64,000 bases of DNA from Eudorina sp. 2006-703-Eu-15 (taxonomy: Eukaryota > Chlorophyta > Chlorophyceae > Chlamydomonadales > Volvocaceae): contig BDSI01000022.1 in assembly GCA_003117195.1 (NCBI GenBank), forward strand, positions 743,752-807,751. Direction: 5' to 3'. Every line of letters starts with the position of its first letter. The stretch's first letter is position 1. The notes under the pieces are model-generated. The model had not been told where the DNA came from. It saw nothing but the letters and a program-made list of their open reading frames with translations, and made no database searches. Both the position numbers and the translations under genes were made by a program. Below are positions 1-11,356 of the stretch, piece by piece.

Positions 1-1443
1 CCCCCTGTGTGTGTGTGTATGGTGTGTGTGTGTGTGTTTAGAATTGCAACCCGCCCGTGTGTGTGTGTGTGTGTATGTGTGTTGGGGTGGGGTGGGGTGG
101 GGGTGCGGGCCCCACTCCCTCGCTCCGGCGCCGCGCAGCGGTCCTCCATCCCCCTCCAGTCCGCTGTGGGACGGGGACGTGTCCTCGCTCCTCGGCGGAC
201 GGCGATCGCGGAGCGCCACACGAACGACGATCGACGACGGTGCACGCCGCGCAGCGGCACATGATCTCTTTCTTGGACGAGCGTGCGGAGTGCGGGGTGT
301 GCCGTGCATGGTGTGATTGTATGTGGTGCGGTACGGCAGTGTGTGTGACACGCTGTGCGACGCTCCGCAAGACAGTGTGCGACGCGGCGCGGCAAGGCGG
401 TGTGGTGTCGGGTCCTGTCGGTCGAGTGCAAGAGACACGGTGTTTTGCGGTGCAGTACGGTGCGGCGGAAGGTAACGGGGGAGGGTGGTGCGGGGGTGGT
501 GGAAGAGGGGGAGGGGGGAGGATCGGGGCGCGGTGGTGGGATGGTCCGCGGTGGTGGGCTGATGCGCTGGAGCGGGTTGCCGGCGGGCAGTGCACTGCAC
601 TGCGGCTGTGCGGAGGCTGTCAAACCCAGAACCCCAAACCCAAACTCCAAGATGTGACCGAGGTGCCAACGGGGTGTCCATGAGGCGAGATCCAACGAGC
701 CAGGATAGAACATGACATAGGGCCCCCGCGGGCGGCTATCTATCGGTGGCCGCAAAAGCCCATCACAGACCCGTCCATCACACACCAAACACCCCCAAGG
801 AACGCCCATACGCCGCTGCCGCTACCGCGCTGCACTGCGCTGCACTGCACTCGGTGGGCACCGGCGCCTCTGGAGGGGTCAGAGGCTCAGGCGGCCCAGA
901 GCCCACTTCCGCGGCGCCAGGATGGGTTAGGCTCGTATGCCTGTGCACACGCTCACCTACGTACGACATGACCCGCGGGTCGGCGGGACCACGACCACGG
1001 CCACGACGCCTCCTTGAACGCATCACACCCGTACACCCAGTCTGGTATTAAGTCCGAGTCCGGCATCTGCATCGGTTTGACCGAAAGGGGGCTGGCTTCT
1101 CTCTCGGAAGGTGTGGGGCGGGGTGGGGTGGGTGTTCCTCCACAGCCCCGGACCCAGTCTCCGGTGGATCCGGTGGGAGGCGTTGTGCAGCGGCCAGTCG
1201 TATGTCGGCCATCGGCCGGACCCCCATTTCCATTCATCGGGCGCCCCCTCTTTCCCTCCTCCCTTTCCTCCCCACCCCGCGATGGCGGGACATCGAGTCG
1301 CAGATGGGAGGTGGCGGACACGCCCATCCTCCTGAGCTACGGATCAGTACGTCCCAAATGGAGTTCATCTGATTTTGCTCTTGATTTGATCTGATCTGAT
1401 CTGATCTGCTGTCCAATGACCTTGTGCCCTCTTGCGCCTTGTT
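1..1443. other. Spacer downstream of Nup85, no gene supported
   Basis: No conserved coding block was recognised. It holds a (TG)n-rich start (about 8-84), a copy of the (TG)n-anchored dispersed repeat (about 31-58, ending in AACCCGCCCG), G-rich runs, one palindrome GACCCGCGGGTC at 970-981, and a short ATCTG tandem repeat near 1383-1408 just past the Nup85 stop, probably in its 3' UTR. Open frames here look like composition artefacts of GC-rich DNA. Confidence 0.5.
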
Positions 1444-4400
1444 TCACGGCCCGCCGCCCACCAGCAATTCCGCCGCCGGCAGAGCAAAGCCGCCGCCGCC
1501 GCCGCCCCCGCCCCCGCCACCGGCAGCCGCCAATGCCCCGGGTGCGGGTGCACCACTGAACTCCAGCACGTGCGACCGCGCCATTCCGCGCACCAGTGCC
1601 AGCTGCACGTCGCGCGCGTAGCGGTCCGGCACGCCCAGCGCCGCCGCTAGGGCGCCCATCGGGCCCTGACCCATGGGTCCGCCCGCTACCGCCGTCGCGG
1701 CGGCCGCCGCCCGCGCGCACTCGCCCGCCCACTGCAGCAGCTGGTGCACGTCGGACGAACTGAACAGCCGCCCGCCGCCCGCTGTGGCCTCCAGCAGCGG
1801 AATGGCGTAGAACAGCAGCGGCAGGCACAGTCGTCGCGGCGGTGTACGGCGTCGTACCATGGACATGAGCGCTGCCCGGCCCGTCGAAAGTGACCCAAGG
1901 GTCGCTGCGTCGTCCGGTGGCGCCTGTGGCCCGGGGGCCCGGTCGAGGGGGAGGGTGTACGACGGTCAGGTGGAGATGCGTTCGACGGTTAAACGACGTT
2001 CTGTCCCCTGGCCTCCCTCCCTGTATCCATGGCCATCTGCCCAGTTAACGGGGCCGGGGGCGGGCACGTCGCGGTGCGGCACCCCGACCAGCGCCGACAC
2101 GAAATGCAAGCACACGTGCGAAGGGACGGCGGGAGTGCGACCGGCCATTCGTTGAGCGGGGGTGGCCTCCTCCTGGCTCCTCCACAGTCCACACGGACGG
2201 TGCCGTCCCCTTCCCCATTCCCACCCGGACTGCCTCTGCCTCGCAGGTACCCCCGCGCGAACTGACCCCACCCGCTGTTCAGCTCCCCGCCTCCTCTGTG
2301 CTGCACCCCTACTGGGCTTGGTGTCCGGGCTTGGTTCATCATTTCAAACTCCTCCTCAATACAGGGGGATTGCGCCCCCGGTGGTCTCTCCGACGGGCGA
2401 CGATGGGTAGGGTTCAGCGACAGACAGATCCCCCGCCGGGGTATATAAACAGCACACACACACACACGGGGCCCAGTTCTCTTTTACACACCCCCCCCCC
2501 ACACCCACACCCCCCCCACACACACGGGTCTCCTATCTAAACACACGCACCTGCGCGTCCCGGGCCGCCCCCAGCGCCCCCAGCGCCCGACTGAGCCGCA
2601 GCACATCCAGCAGGAACGACGTCATGCCGCGACCGCGACCCCTCGACGCCGTCGCCGCCGCCGCCGCCGCGACCTCCTCGCCGTCGCCGCCATCCGCCTC
2701 CTGCGCACCGTCGTCGCCGTCCGCACCCCCGGCCCCCGGCAGCCACTCCAGCAGCGCCTCCAGTTCGTCGCCACCCGGCAGCGCCAGCGACCCCGCCCGG
2801 TACGACCCCAGTCGGGACAGCAGCGCCTCCTCCACGGCGGACGTCACCAGCTGCAGCGCCGCCGCGGTTCGGCACGGGTCCGCCGCCCGGACCATCCACT
2901 GCGCGCCGCCGCCCAACTGGCCGCGGCTGAGCGCATCCACGCCTGCAGCAGTCGCAACGAGAGCCGCCGGCCCGACCCCGCCCCGGACAAGGAGAGGACG
3001 TGCGGTCGGGGTCGGGGTCGCTGGGTTGTTTTGTGGCCAAGCAAGGGGGAGCCGGGAAGTGCATCTCCGGGCCGGGGGCCGCGCCGTGCGGCATCCAGTG
3101 CGTCCGCCAGCGGGCCTACCAACCGAGTTTCCAACGGCTTTCAACGGTTTCCAACGGCCCGAGGGGATCCTGCGGCACGCCCCCGCGGGGTACCTGCTCC
3201 ATCGGTGCGTGTAAACCGACGAGTGCGTTGTTTGGCAGGTATGCCACCCACCCAGCCACCCACCGGCCATGCGGCTGAGCACCACTGCCGAGCTGCCCAG
3301 CCCCAGTTTGTGGCAGGCCACCAGGGCCTTCTCCAGCAGCCGCACGTCCCGGCTGTCCACCTGAAACGAAGAGGCGGGGAGAGGGAGGGGTCGGGAAATT
3401 GGAAGACTTAGAGAGGGGGGGTGTCACGGCGGCGGCGGCGGTGTCGGTGGCGGGCGGTGCTGAGAGACTAGCAGCTTGCCGAGCGCAGTGCCGGGCATTA
3501 CTGGCGGGGTCTGCTCATGCCGCACATCACTCTCTCTTTCTCCCTCCGGGCTGGTTGTGTCTGCGCTGTTGTCACCTTGATCTCCCGCCCCGCCCGCCTC
3601 CCCCCCCACACACACTTGGCCCAGGCGACATTCAGCGCAGACGCAGCTACGTCTACCAACTTCGGATTCAGGCACCTCCCCCGCCACCCCCCTTCGTTCT
3701 TCGGGTTTATTTTCCTTTTCCAATTTAACCCCCTAGCAACCCTAGGGACCCCACTCCGGCGCTCCCCTCGCCCGCCGCACCGGCAGAGCCTCCAGGATCG
3801 CCTCCGCCGCCGCCGCACCGTGCTGCGGGCACCAGGCCAGGTACTGCAGCGCCAACTGCCAACTGCCGTCCATGCAGTTGGGCAGCAACGAATCCGCCCA
3901 GGCCAGGCGGAAATACTCCATCTGGGGGTAGGGGTGGGGTGGGTGAGGGGTATAGGAAACGGGTAGGCTGCGCTGCTGCCGAAGAGCAAAGGTCCGGTGA
4001 AGAATCAACTGTACCAGGATCTCCAGCGATGCGACGACGTCCACCTTGCAGGCGTTGAAAATACTGACTGAAAGCGCAAATACTCAAATACGGAGTGAAA
4101 GCGCAAATACCCGGAAACGAAACAATCTGCCCCACGCCCATTCGGCCACGTAGCTGGTGACGTGTCGGACCGCTGGCGGCTGTTATGGTACCAGGGAGCC
4201 CCAACTCCCAAAGTCAACCTAAAGCTCGCTGAGTAAGGTGAAAGAAGCTTAGCCGTCAAATATAGACGGTAGGTTGAATTGGTTGTGAATTGCATCGCTG
4301 GGTCTCTTCCCCGGACGGGCCCCTACCTGGTCGCATCCGGACACCGCCAGTCGCCGCATGAGCAGTCCGCCGCCGCCCCCCGAGGCGGCCCCCCCTGGCG

Positions 4401-7400
4401 CGCCCGCACCCGCCGCCGGGCCCCCCGGGTACGCGGCCATAAGCTCCACGGCATGCGCCAGCAGCCAGCCCAGACCCACGCCGCAATTGGACAGCTCCGA
4501 AACCACACCCGTGATGTCGGTCTCCGTCAGCGCCTGAGGGGAAGGGGTGCGCGGCGGCGGGGGAGGGTACGGCATGGAACTGAACCCGGCTCACGCTGCG
4601 CTGCTGCCCGAGCAAAGGTCCGAAAGGGGATACGCAGGCAGCGGAGGGCGGGGGGGAGGGACAGGGCCTTCGCGGAGGCCGCGCCGAGCTGGGCGCTGGG
4701 AGCTAGGAGCGAGGGGCATTGCCAGCAGCGACATGCGCGGCGGTGTTGCGGTGTCCTGCAGGCGGACCCACTGCCCATCAAGGGGAGCAAATCTGGACCG
4801 CTCCGGCTCCCGCCCGTCGGCCTTAGGGGGTATACCGTAACTGTAATACAAAAAACAGAATTAAACATATTTCATAATATATCAAAACAATGTAATAGAC
4901 ATTATGATGTAACAATGTATTGTGATAACAACATATTGTGTTTTGTTGCCGTGAAAACAGGTGAGCCGCAGCGCCCCCGGCACGCACCTCCAGCAGTCCC
5001 GCGAACCAGTCCAGCAGCCCATTACTGCCCTCCCCGTCGTCGTCGTCGTCAGCCCCGCCGTCCGCCTCGCCGCCGCCGCCGCCGCCGCCCCGCCGGCACG
5101 CCGCCTGGCACTCCGCCAGCAGCGCGCGCAGCTGGTTGGCCGCCCCCACGCCCCCCGCCTGCCGGTGCACCACCTCCGCCGCCGCCAGCTCCAGCCAGTC
5201 CCGACTGGCGGCCCGCAGCGCCGCAGGTTCCCCAAGCAACACGGACAGCACCGAGCGCACCCCTGGAGCGCCCACCCAACCGCGGATTGGGATTGGGATT
5301 GGGCACAGGGGTGTGGAGGTGCGGAGGTGCGACGCACTGTCAGTCTGTCACACACCGGGCGGCCTGGGTTGGGTCGGGCGGGCGGGTTACTCGTCTTTAC
5401 ACACCGGGCGGCCTGGGTTGGGTTGGGTCGGGCGGGCGGGTTCCTAGCTGACCGCACCCGGCAATCAGCCCGCGGGCTGTTGCGGCGGGCCACACAGCGT
5501 CCCGATGCGCGGCTCTCATCAACCCGCCCACGCCGCGGGCGGATGTCCGTGTCTTCGTGCGCAGGCGGGGCAGGAGTGCGGGGTATGCAGGGCGCTCGGC
5601 CGGCGCAGCAGTTGCCCGTCGGTTGCCCGCATGCGTAGGTTATGTAGATTGGGTCGATGTACCCGCTGTGTGGCGGTGTGCAAGGTCAACGCTGCTGAAA
5701 GAATGCTTCTGAAAGGCAACCACGCCGCTTTCTTGAACGTGGATGATCTGGGTCGGTGACACACGGGCCACAGACACCCGCCCGCCTTGCAGGAACTCCA
5801 CCTGGCGAACCGAGCCCCCGCCCCCTAGGCCCCCCGACCCGCGTACGCCGTACCTTCGGCGGTGCGCCGGCTGGCCGCCGCGGCAGCCGAGAAGAGGCCG
5901 TCCGAGGTCGCAATGTCCTGCGCCTCCCGCAGCCACACCGCCCGCGCTGCCGCGAACTCCGCCAGGGAGCTGTAGGCCCGGGAGGTGGGGTCCCGCCCGC
6001 CCGAGGGCGCCAGGCGGGGCAGCCGCTTGAGCAGCACGTGCAGGCAGTCGATCAGCTCCAACTGCGGGGTCAGCATCACACATGTGCGGCTCACGTGGAC
6101 GGGACAGGGGATTAGATTAGATTACGTAAACAACTCCACATGCAGGGGCGCACGTCATTGGCCCACATGGGGGGGCTCCCGCGGCGGCGGCGGCGGCGGC
6201 GGCCGGCATCGCCACACACGGCGGCCATGCACACGAAAACACGTGTTGGCTCCCGAGGAGACGGGGACGTAAAAGAAAGATGGCGGCAGCAAGGCGAGTA
6301 AGAGAAGGATACGGCACACGGGCGGCGGGGAGCCCAACCAGACCGACGCCTCCTCCATGGGGGCCATCCAGGCCCAAACCCACACCCACACCCACACCTA
6401 GGCCCAAACCCGCGCGTTGCTGTACGGCTCGAGGATAACCGGCCCCATCCCCCCACCTGCGCCCGCAGTCCCGGCTGCTGCAGCGCCGCCGCCGCCGTCG
6501 TCGTCGCCGGCGCGGCCCGCAGGCCGGTCCCCGCCACTGCCCGCCGCGCGTCATGGCAGTCCAGCAGCTCCAGTGCCGCCGATGTGCGGCCCAGAGCCAC
6601 CAGTCGCCGCACCACGGGCCAGTAGTCCGGCTGGGTGTCCGCAGAGGGATCGAGCTGGAGCTCCTGGGGGGGTGGGGGGTGGGGTTTGGGAATGGGTTGG
6701 GAATGGGTAGACATATTTATACCTACGGGGGGGTGGGGTGGGGGGTTGAAAGAAAACACAACCAGACCCAGAGGGTGGGAGTATAGGACATGGGTGGACA
6801 TTGGGGTGGACATTGGGGTGGACATTGGAGGGGGGCCGCGACTGGGTGCGGGATGCGGTCCGGTTGGTGATTGGGCGGGTGGGTGGCGGGTGGGTGGCGG
6901 GTGGGTGGCGGGTGGACTGACGTCCGCATACCGCCCAGCCCCGAGAGGCGAGAGGCCGTGTCGCAAGAGGTGCGGGGTGAGAGGGGCTTCGGCACCCTGC
7001 AGGAGGGAGTGGGGGGCATGCAATGCACCACCACCACCACCACCACCGCCACCACCACCACCACCACCACCATCGCCACCACCACCACCAGGGCGCGGGC
7101 TTCAACCCAGGACACGGAGGGGAGGGAGGACTTCCGCGCAATCGGTGATTGTTTGCGATTTCGCTGTCTTGATTTCGCTGTCTTGATTGACAAAAAGGGA
7201 GGACTTCCACCGCCTGGGGCACCGCGACAAAAGGACGGATGACGACCCGAGGCGCCAGGGCCGCGAGCGCGCGCGCGAAAAGCACCTCGCGATGGGATTC
7301 CCGATGGACGGAGCCGCGCACGGATTCGCGCGCAGCTGCGCCTGCCCTGCCCACAGCCCCACGCGCCGGTTGGCTCCCCCCACACACCCGCTTCCCCCCC

Positions 7401-8339
7401 CCCCCCCGATGGCCCCCCTTGCCTCACCTCGACCCGTTTCGAGAGGGGGGACTGCTCCGACAGCGCGTCCATGATGTCGGAGTGCGCCGCCAGCCAGTGC
7501 ACGTAGTCCTGCACATGACGGGGCGGCGCGGAGAGGGGCCAAACTGAGGACAGCCCAGAGAGCGGCGCGAGGGCGCCGGCGCCGGCGCGAGGAAGAGGGT
7601 GTGTCGGTGACTCTGCTTGTGGTCTCGTTGTCTAGATTGACTTTCAGGGTATCTGCTACGGGTGTGTGCCTGTTTGCCGAAAAGAGCGAATGGGACAGTG
7701 CGATGAATTACAATGCAGTACCGGTACTGCAGTAAGTGGGTCATGGAGTTGGTTCCGGCAGGAGCGGCGTGCGAAGAGACAGGAGCTGGAGGGGCTGCAC
7801 TGACCCACGGGTCAGCGCAGGGCCAGGAGGCGGGTGTACGTGAGGGGAGCAGCGGCACGCACGCAATCCGGGTCTGACCCAGGTGGCCCCGCGATATCCC
7901 CCAAACACGGCCAACATACACTATCCTCGCCACCCCCCACACACAGGCTTCACATTCTGCGGTGTAGTTCACACCCCTAACTATGTCGTCTTATGGGTTG
8001 GGCATTTGGGTACTCCTGCTCTGCCTGCCAGTCAACGGTCGCCTGAGGTGTCATTTACTTCCGTCGCCTTCATCGCCTGTTACAGGCTATGGGTGAGCTT
8101 CGTGTTAAACACACACAACGTCGTGCTGTTTGGCTGTCCTGTTTGTCCCGTTGTGCCGCAAATGGTAAGTTAATCGCAGGTCTTTGTAAGCATACGGGCC
8201 TGGGCGGTCCTGGGTGGATTTCTCATTAAAAGCACACACACACACACTCTCTGACTCTCCGGGAGAGTGCTTCGGCGGTCTCCCGTATGGGGCGGGTTAG
8301 CGCCCCCGGCCAGTGTCGGCCCGGCAGATATGTAACGAT

Positions 8340-8413
<74 letters not shown>

Positions 8414-8779
8414 GGCAGGTTCCTCGCTACGCACACCCAGGGTTCCCTTTCCTAGCCAAAGACACGCACACACGCGAGTCCGATCCTGCAAACCCCCGCA
8501 CCCACCATCACGATACACCGTATGTTGCCCGCGCTGTGTTTCCGGCAACATCCGGCAACAGGGGTTGTGTGCTGTGAGCCATGATCGTCTTCATCTGGGT
8601 GGCACACAGGCGGTCCGTGCCCTCATGTACGGCGCTGCTACGGCGCTGCTACGGCGGTCCGGCCGCTCACCTCCCCCAGGTTGCCCTCGTGGCGGGGTGC
8701 GTCCACGAAGAACACCTCTAGCAGGTGCCACAGCGCGGCCTCGAGCTGGCTCTGGCCGCCGTCCTTCTGAACATCCTCC
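1444..8779 (-). CDS. NUP85: Nucleoporin Nup85 (Nup75 family), 3' ten exons; N-terminal exons missing
   Basis: Scaffold subunit of the Nup107-160 (Y) complex of the nuclear pore. Ten exons in transcript order, each with GT-AG borders and matching phase: 8671-8779, 7428-7508, 6457-6663, 5854-6061, 4988-5262, 4327-4533, 3781-3921, 3264-3360, 2551-2942, 1444-1923 (TGA at 1444-1446); together about 731 codons. Blocks that follow the animal/plant Nup85 alpha-solenoid in order: ALWHLLEVFFVDAP, PDYWPVVRRLVALGR, CLHVLLKRLPRLAPS, RSVLSVLLGEPAAL, MEYFRLAWADSLLP, LALQYLAWCPQHG, DVRLLEKALVACHKLGLG, QWMVRAADPC, and a C-terminal LPLLFYAIPLLEATAGG followed by FSSSDVHQLLQWA. Exon 4988-5262 has an Asp-rich, Gly-rich insert and exon 2551-2942 an Ala/Glu-rich insert, typical of algal proteins. 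Roughly the first 130 residues of the family are not accounted for; their exons should lie between 8.8 and 11.3 kb. The last exon ends in a Gly-rich tail. Confidence 0.9.
4832..4965. other. AT-rich island inside a Nup85 intron
   Basis: The intron between the exons at 4988-5262 and 4327-4533 holds about 130 bp of strongly AT-rich sequence with runs such as AATATATCAAAACAATG, while flanking DNA is very GC-rich. Composition is unlike any other intron of the gene. It could be an organelle-derived insertion or a small mobile element remnant; the sequence alone does not decide. Confidence 0.5.
7025..7092. repeat. (CAC)n microsatellite in a Nup85 intron
   Basis: About 22 CAC/CGC trinucleotides in the intron between the exons at 7428-7508 and 6457-6663. 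In frame it would read as poly-Thr or poly-His, but it lies outside the reconstructed exons. Confidence 0.9.
8341..8412. repeat. (CA)n microsatellite, about 35 units
   Basis: Near-perfect CA array. It follows a segment reading GCCAGTGTCGGCCCGGCAGA that recurs at about 9710-9735, again followed by a shorter CA array, so the array and its left flank appear duplicated about 1.4 kb apart. Confidence 0.95.
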
Positions 8780-11356
8780 CTGGTGGGGAGGGGAAGGGAG
8801 GGGAGGGGTATGGGCAGGGGAGGGGTATGGGCAGGGGAGGGGAGGGGACAGAGGAGACCGTCGAGGCCGGTGTTGAATGGTATGCGCGTGGCGGGATGTG
8901 CGCTCCGCGCCGATGAGTTTCCGGCGGCAACTTTCTTTGCCGTATTTGAGGGCGTTTTTTCTAGGGGTTTGGGAGGTGGCCATCTTGCCGTCGGGAAGCA
9001 GAGGGGTCTGCCTCCGCAACGCGGTGTGTTTCAGTTGTTTAATGAGTACACCCACCCAGCCCGAACCTGTGTGCGCCGCGAGACAGGCTGCGACCAACAA
9101 AGTAAACTGTGCTGCGTGTGCGCGTGTGTATTCCGCTGTTCGGTTCCATCGGAGTCCTTCCCTCACGAGTCACAACCCGACAGGCCCCCGTACACACACA
9201 CAGTTTCTTTATATATACACACACATACGGGCGCGTTTCTCGCTAAACACACACATCTGGCTGCTTCGTGTTCGCCGGCGTCTACGTCTTCACTTTTTAC
9301 ATAGGTCGGTATCATGAATCTCAATTCGGTTCGGGTACTGCTGGGTTGCCCATTTCCTGCCGGGTCTTGTTTTGTTCAACTCTTGTCGGTGGTGGCGCGG
9401 CTGCCTTGTTGCTGTTTTCATGTTTTCCAATACGCAGGTTAATATGGTAAGTATATTAGTCCTTGGTTCGGGTCGGGCGGGCTTCTTTTTTAAACACACA
9501 CACACACATGCTGCAAGGACTTGAGGAGGTTAAACAGCGGACTGCAAGGCGCAGACCGCCCGGGATGGGCTTAAGCCCAATCCCTGGAGGGGACACAGCT
9601 GTCACCGATCCTCAGGGATCGGGCGCGCGTCCCTGGTTGAGAGCGAGGGGACAGAGGCCCCTTACGCCCCTTTTCCCCCGTATCCGGGGGAGAATGGGGC
9701 GGGTCGCCCCCGGCCAGTGTCGGCCCGGCAGATATGTAACGATTCACACACACACACACACACATGGGGTGGGGGAAGGAGGCATCCGCGTCCGCATCAG
9801 CCCGCATGCGGACACGGTTTCGCCAAACCAACCCACTACCCCGGGGTGGGTCCGGCCCATCACCGAGGGCAAGCGGCTCAACCGGCTCGTGAAGCATTCA
9901 GGACCTCACCGCATCTCCATGAGCTGCTCTCGTACAGTACGAGCGTACGACGCGACTCGCGAGAGGTGTGCGTCATCCCGGGTCCCTGGTGTTGAGGCCA
10001 GGGGGAGGTGGGCAGGGGGCCATGGGGCCGGGGGGAGCAGGCGGGCGGTGAGGCGAGGCAACCCAGGTGCGGGGGGTGAACGTGCGTACCCGTGTAAGTC
10101 ATGCTTTCAAGGGTGTTGGCCCCAGGTCATTTCAACACCCCACGGGCCATTTGAATGAGCTGGGCGAAGGAATGTTCCAGCCGGGTAAGTAAGATCGGCC
10201 GTAAGGAATCCGTGGGTCCCGGTCCCCGTGGCGATGTTCGGGTGCTGTGGACGGAACCCCGGCGCCAAGTGCCCAGGACTCTCACCAGAAAGCCTAGCAC
10301 GCTGCATCTCGGCATACTGCTCGGCCGTGCTGAAGGAAATCATGCGGTTATTGCTGGACGCTTGGCCCCTGCAGCAACGTTTGTACGGGAACGTACGAGG
10401 AGGTCACGATGGGCAGTAGGTGTGAAGCGCTTGCATGCGGAGAGTGACCAGCCCTGCTCAAAGGAGGCGCGTGTAGCCGACCATTACGAGTGTGACAGAC
10501 TTCGTTGTATCCAGGAAAGATGGCGCCCTGGCCGCCAAAACGCACCAGCACACACGGGTGGCGAGTCCAGCGTCACCCCCCTCCTTTGTGACGGGATTTT
10601 GAATGTCTAATAGGCGCAGCTCCGATCCCAGGCCCCATGAAAAATGAAGGCGCGAACCGCGCGAAACCGGCACTTGAAATGTGGGAGTGCCTCCGCTCAT
10701 CCTATGCAGTTCTTATTAATCCGATTGATTATGTTTCCATGTCGTTCTGTAGCGCGCGGATGTAGGCGTTCCTGAGTCGCCACAATCGTGGTACTGTAAG
10801 TGGGAACCGTTAGGCACTGTTTAATATCAGATAGTACACGCGTCAATGAAATACCGATGAACAGCGACATGGAGGTGCCAGTTGCTGTCGCTTTGTGTTT
10901 TACATCACGACGAATTGATTGTACAGCCCAAAGAGTGAAAGGACCAAGTACAACGGAGCGCTTGCAAACTCCTCGAACGCATGGATACTTTCAAAATTGA
11001 AGGGCTGCTATCGTCCTGCGTGGTAATCGCGTCAACTTCCCAGCTGGACGTGGGTGTTTGCGGCTCCCTGCGTGGCAGCCTGAGTGTATAACTTAAGCTG
11101 TGCGACATATTCTTTTACCTTACATCAAAGCGTACACGATGCACTTGCAGTAGCGGGTTCCAAGGCGGAACGCGAACTGGGCTGCGTCAGTTGCTACGGA
11201 GCGCGGCAGCGCGCGTCATGCCAGGCGCACAATAGCTAAGGCCTGTGACAAGCTGCGAAAACTCCACGGTGAGTTCACACATGTCGCTTCGCCTCTCGCC
11301 CAAGGACAGCGGGAATCTGACAGGTTCTGTGTGAGGCAAATTAAACCAAGCTGTGC
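8780..11356. other. Spacer between divergent Nup85 and E2 genes, with possible unplaced exons
   Basis: Must contain the missing 5' exons of Nup85 and both promoters. One plausible minus-strand exon is 10286-10368 (acceptor CTGCAG, donor GTGAGA; peptide includes MISFSTAEQYAEMQ), not assigned to a family. The interval also carries the second copy of the CA-linked repeat (about 9675-9763) and a (TG)n-anchored repeat at 9472-9505. From about 10.65 to 11.34 kb the DNA is less GC-rich with no recognisable coding block, and is the likeliest bidirectional promoter zone. Confidence 0.4.

Noticed and set aside
4005..4060. Extra Nup85 exon reading VDVVASLEILV
   Set aside because: Exons 4327-4533 and 3781-3921 already join in phase 0 and align with the family, and the continuing frame runs through an R1 repeat copy.
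9780..9975. Possible rRNA-like stretch (CTCGTACAGTACGAG)
   Set aside because: Only this short palindrome recalls large-subunit rRNA; the surroundings do not match any rRNA domain I know.
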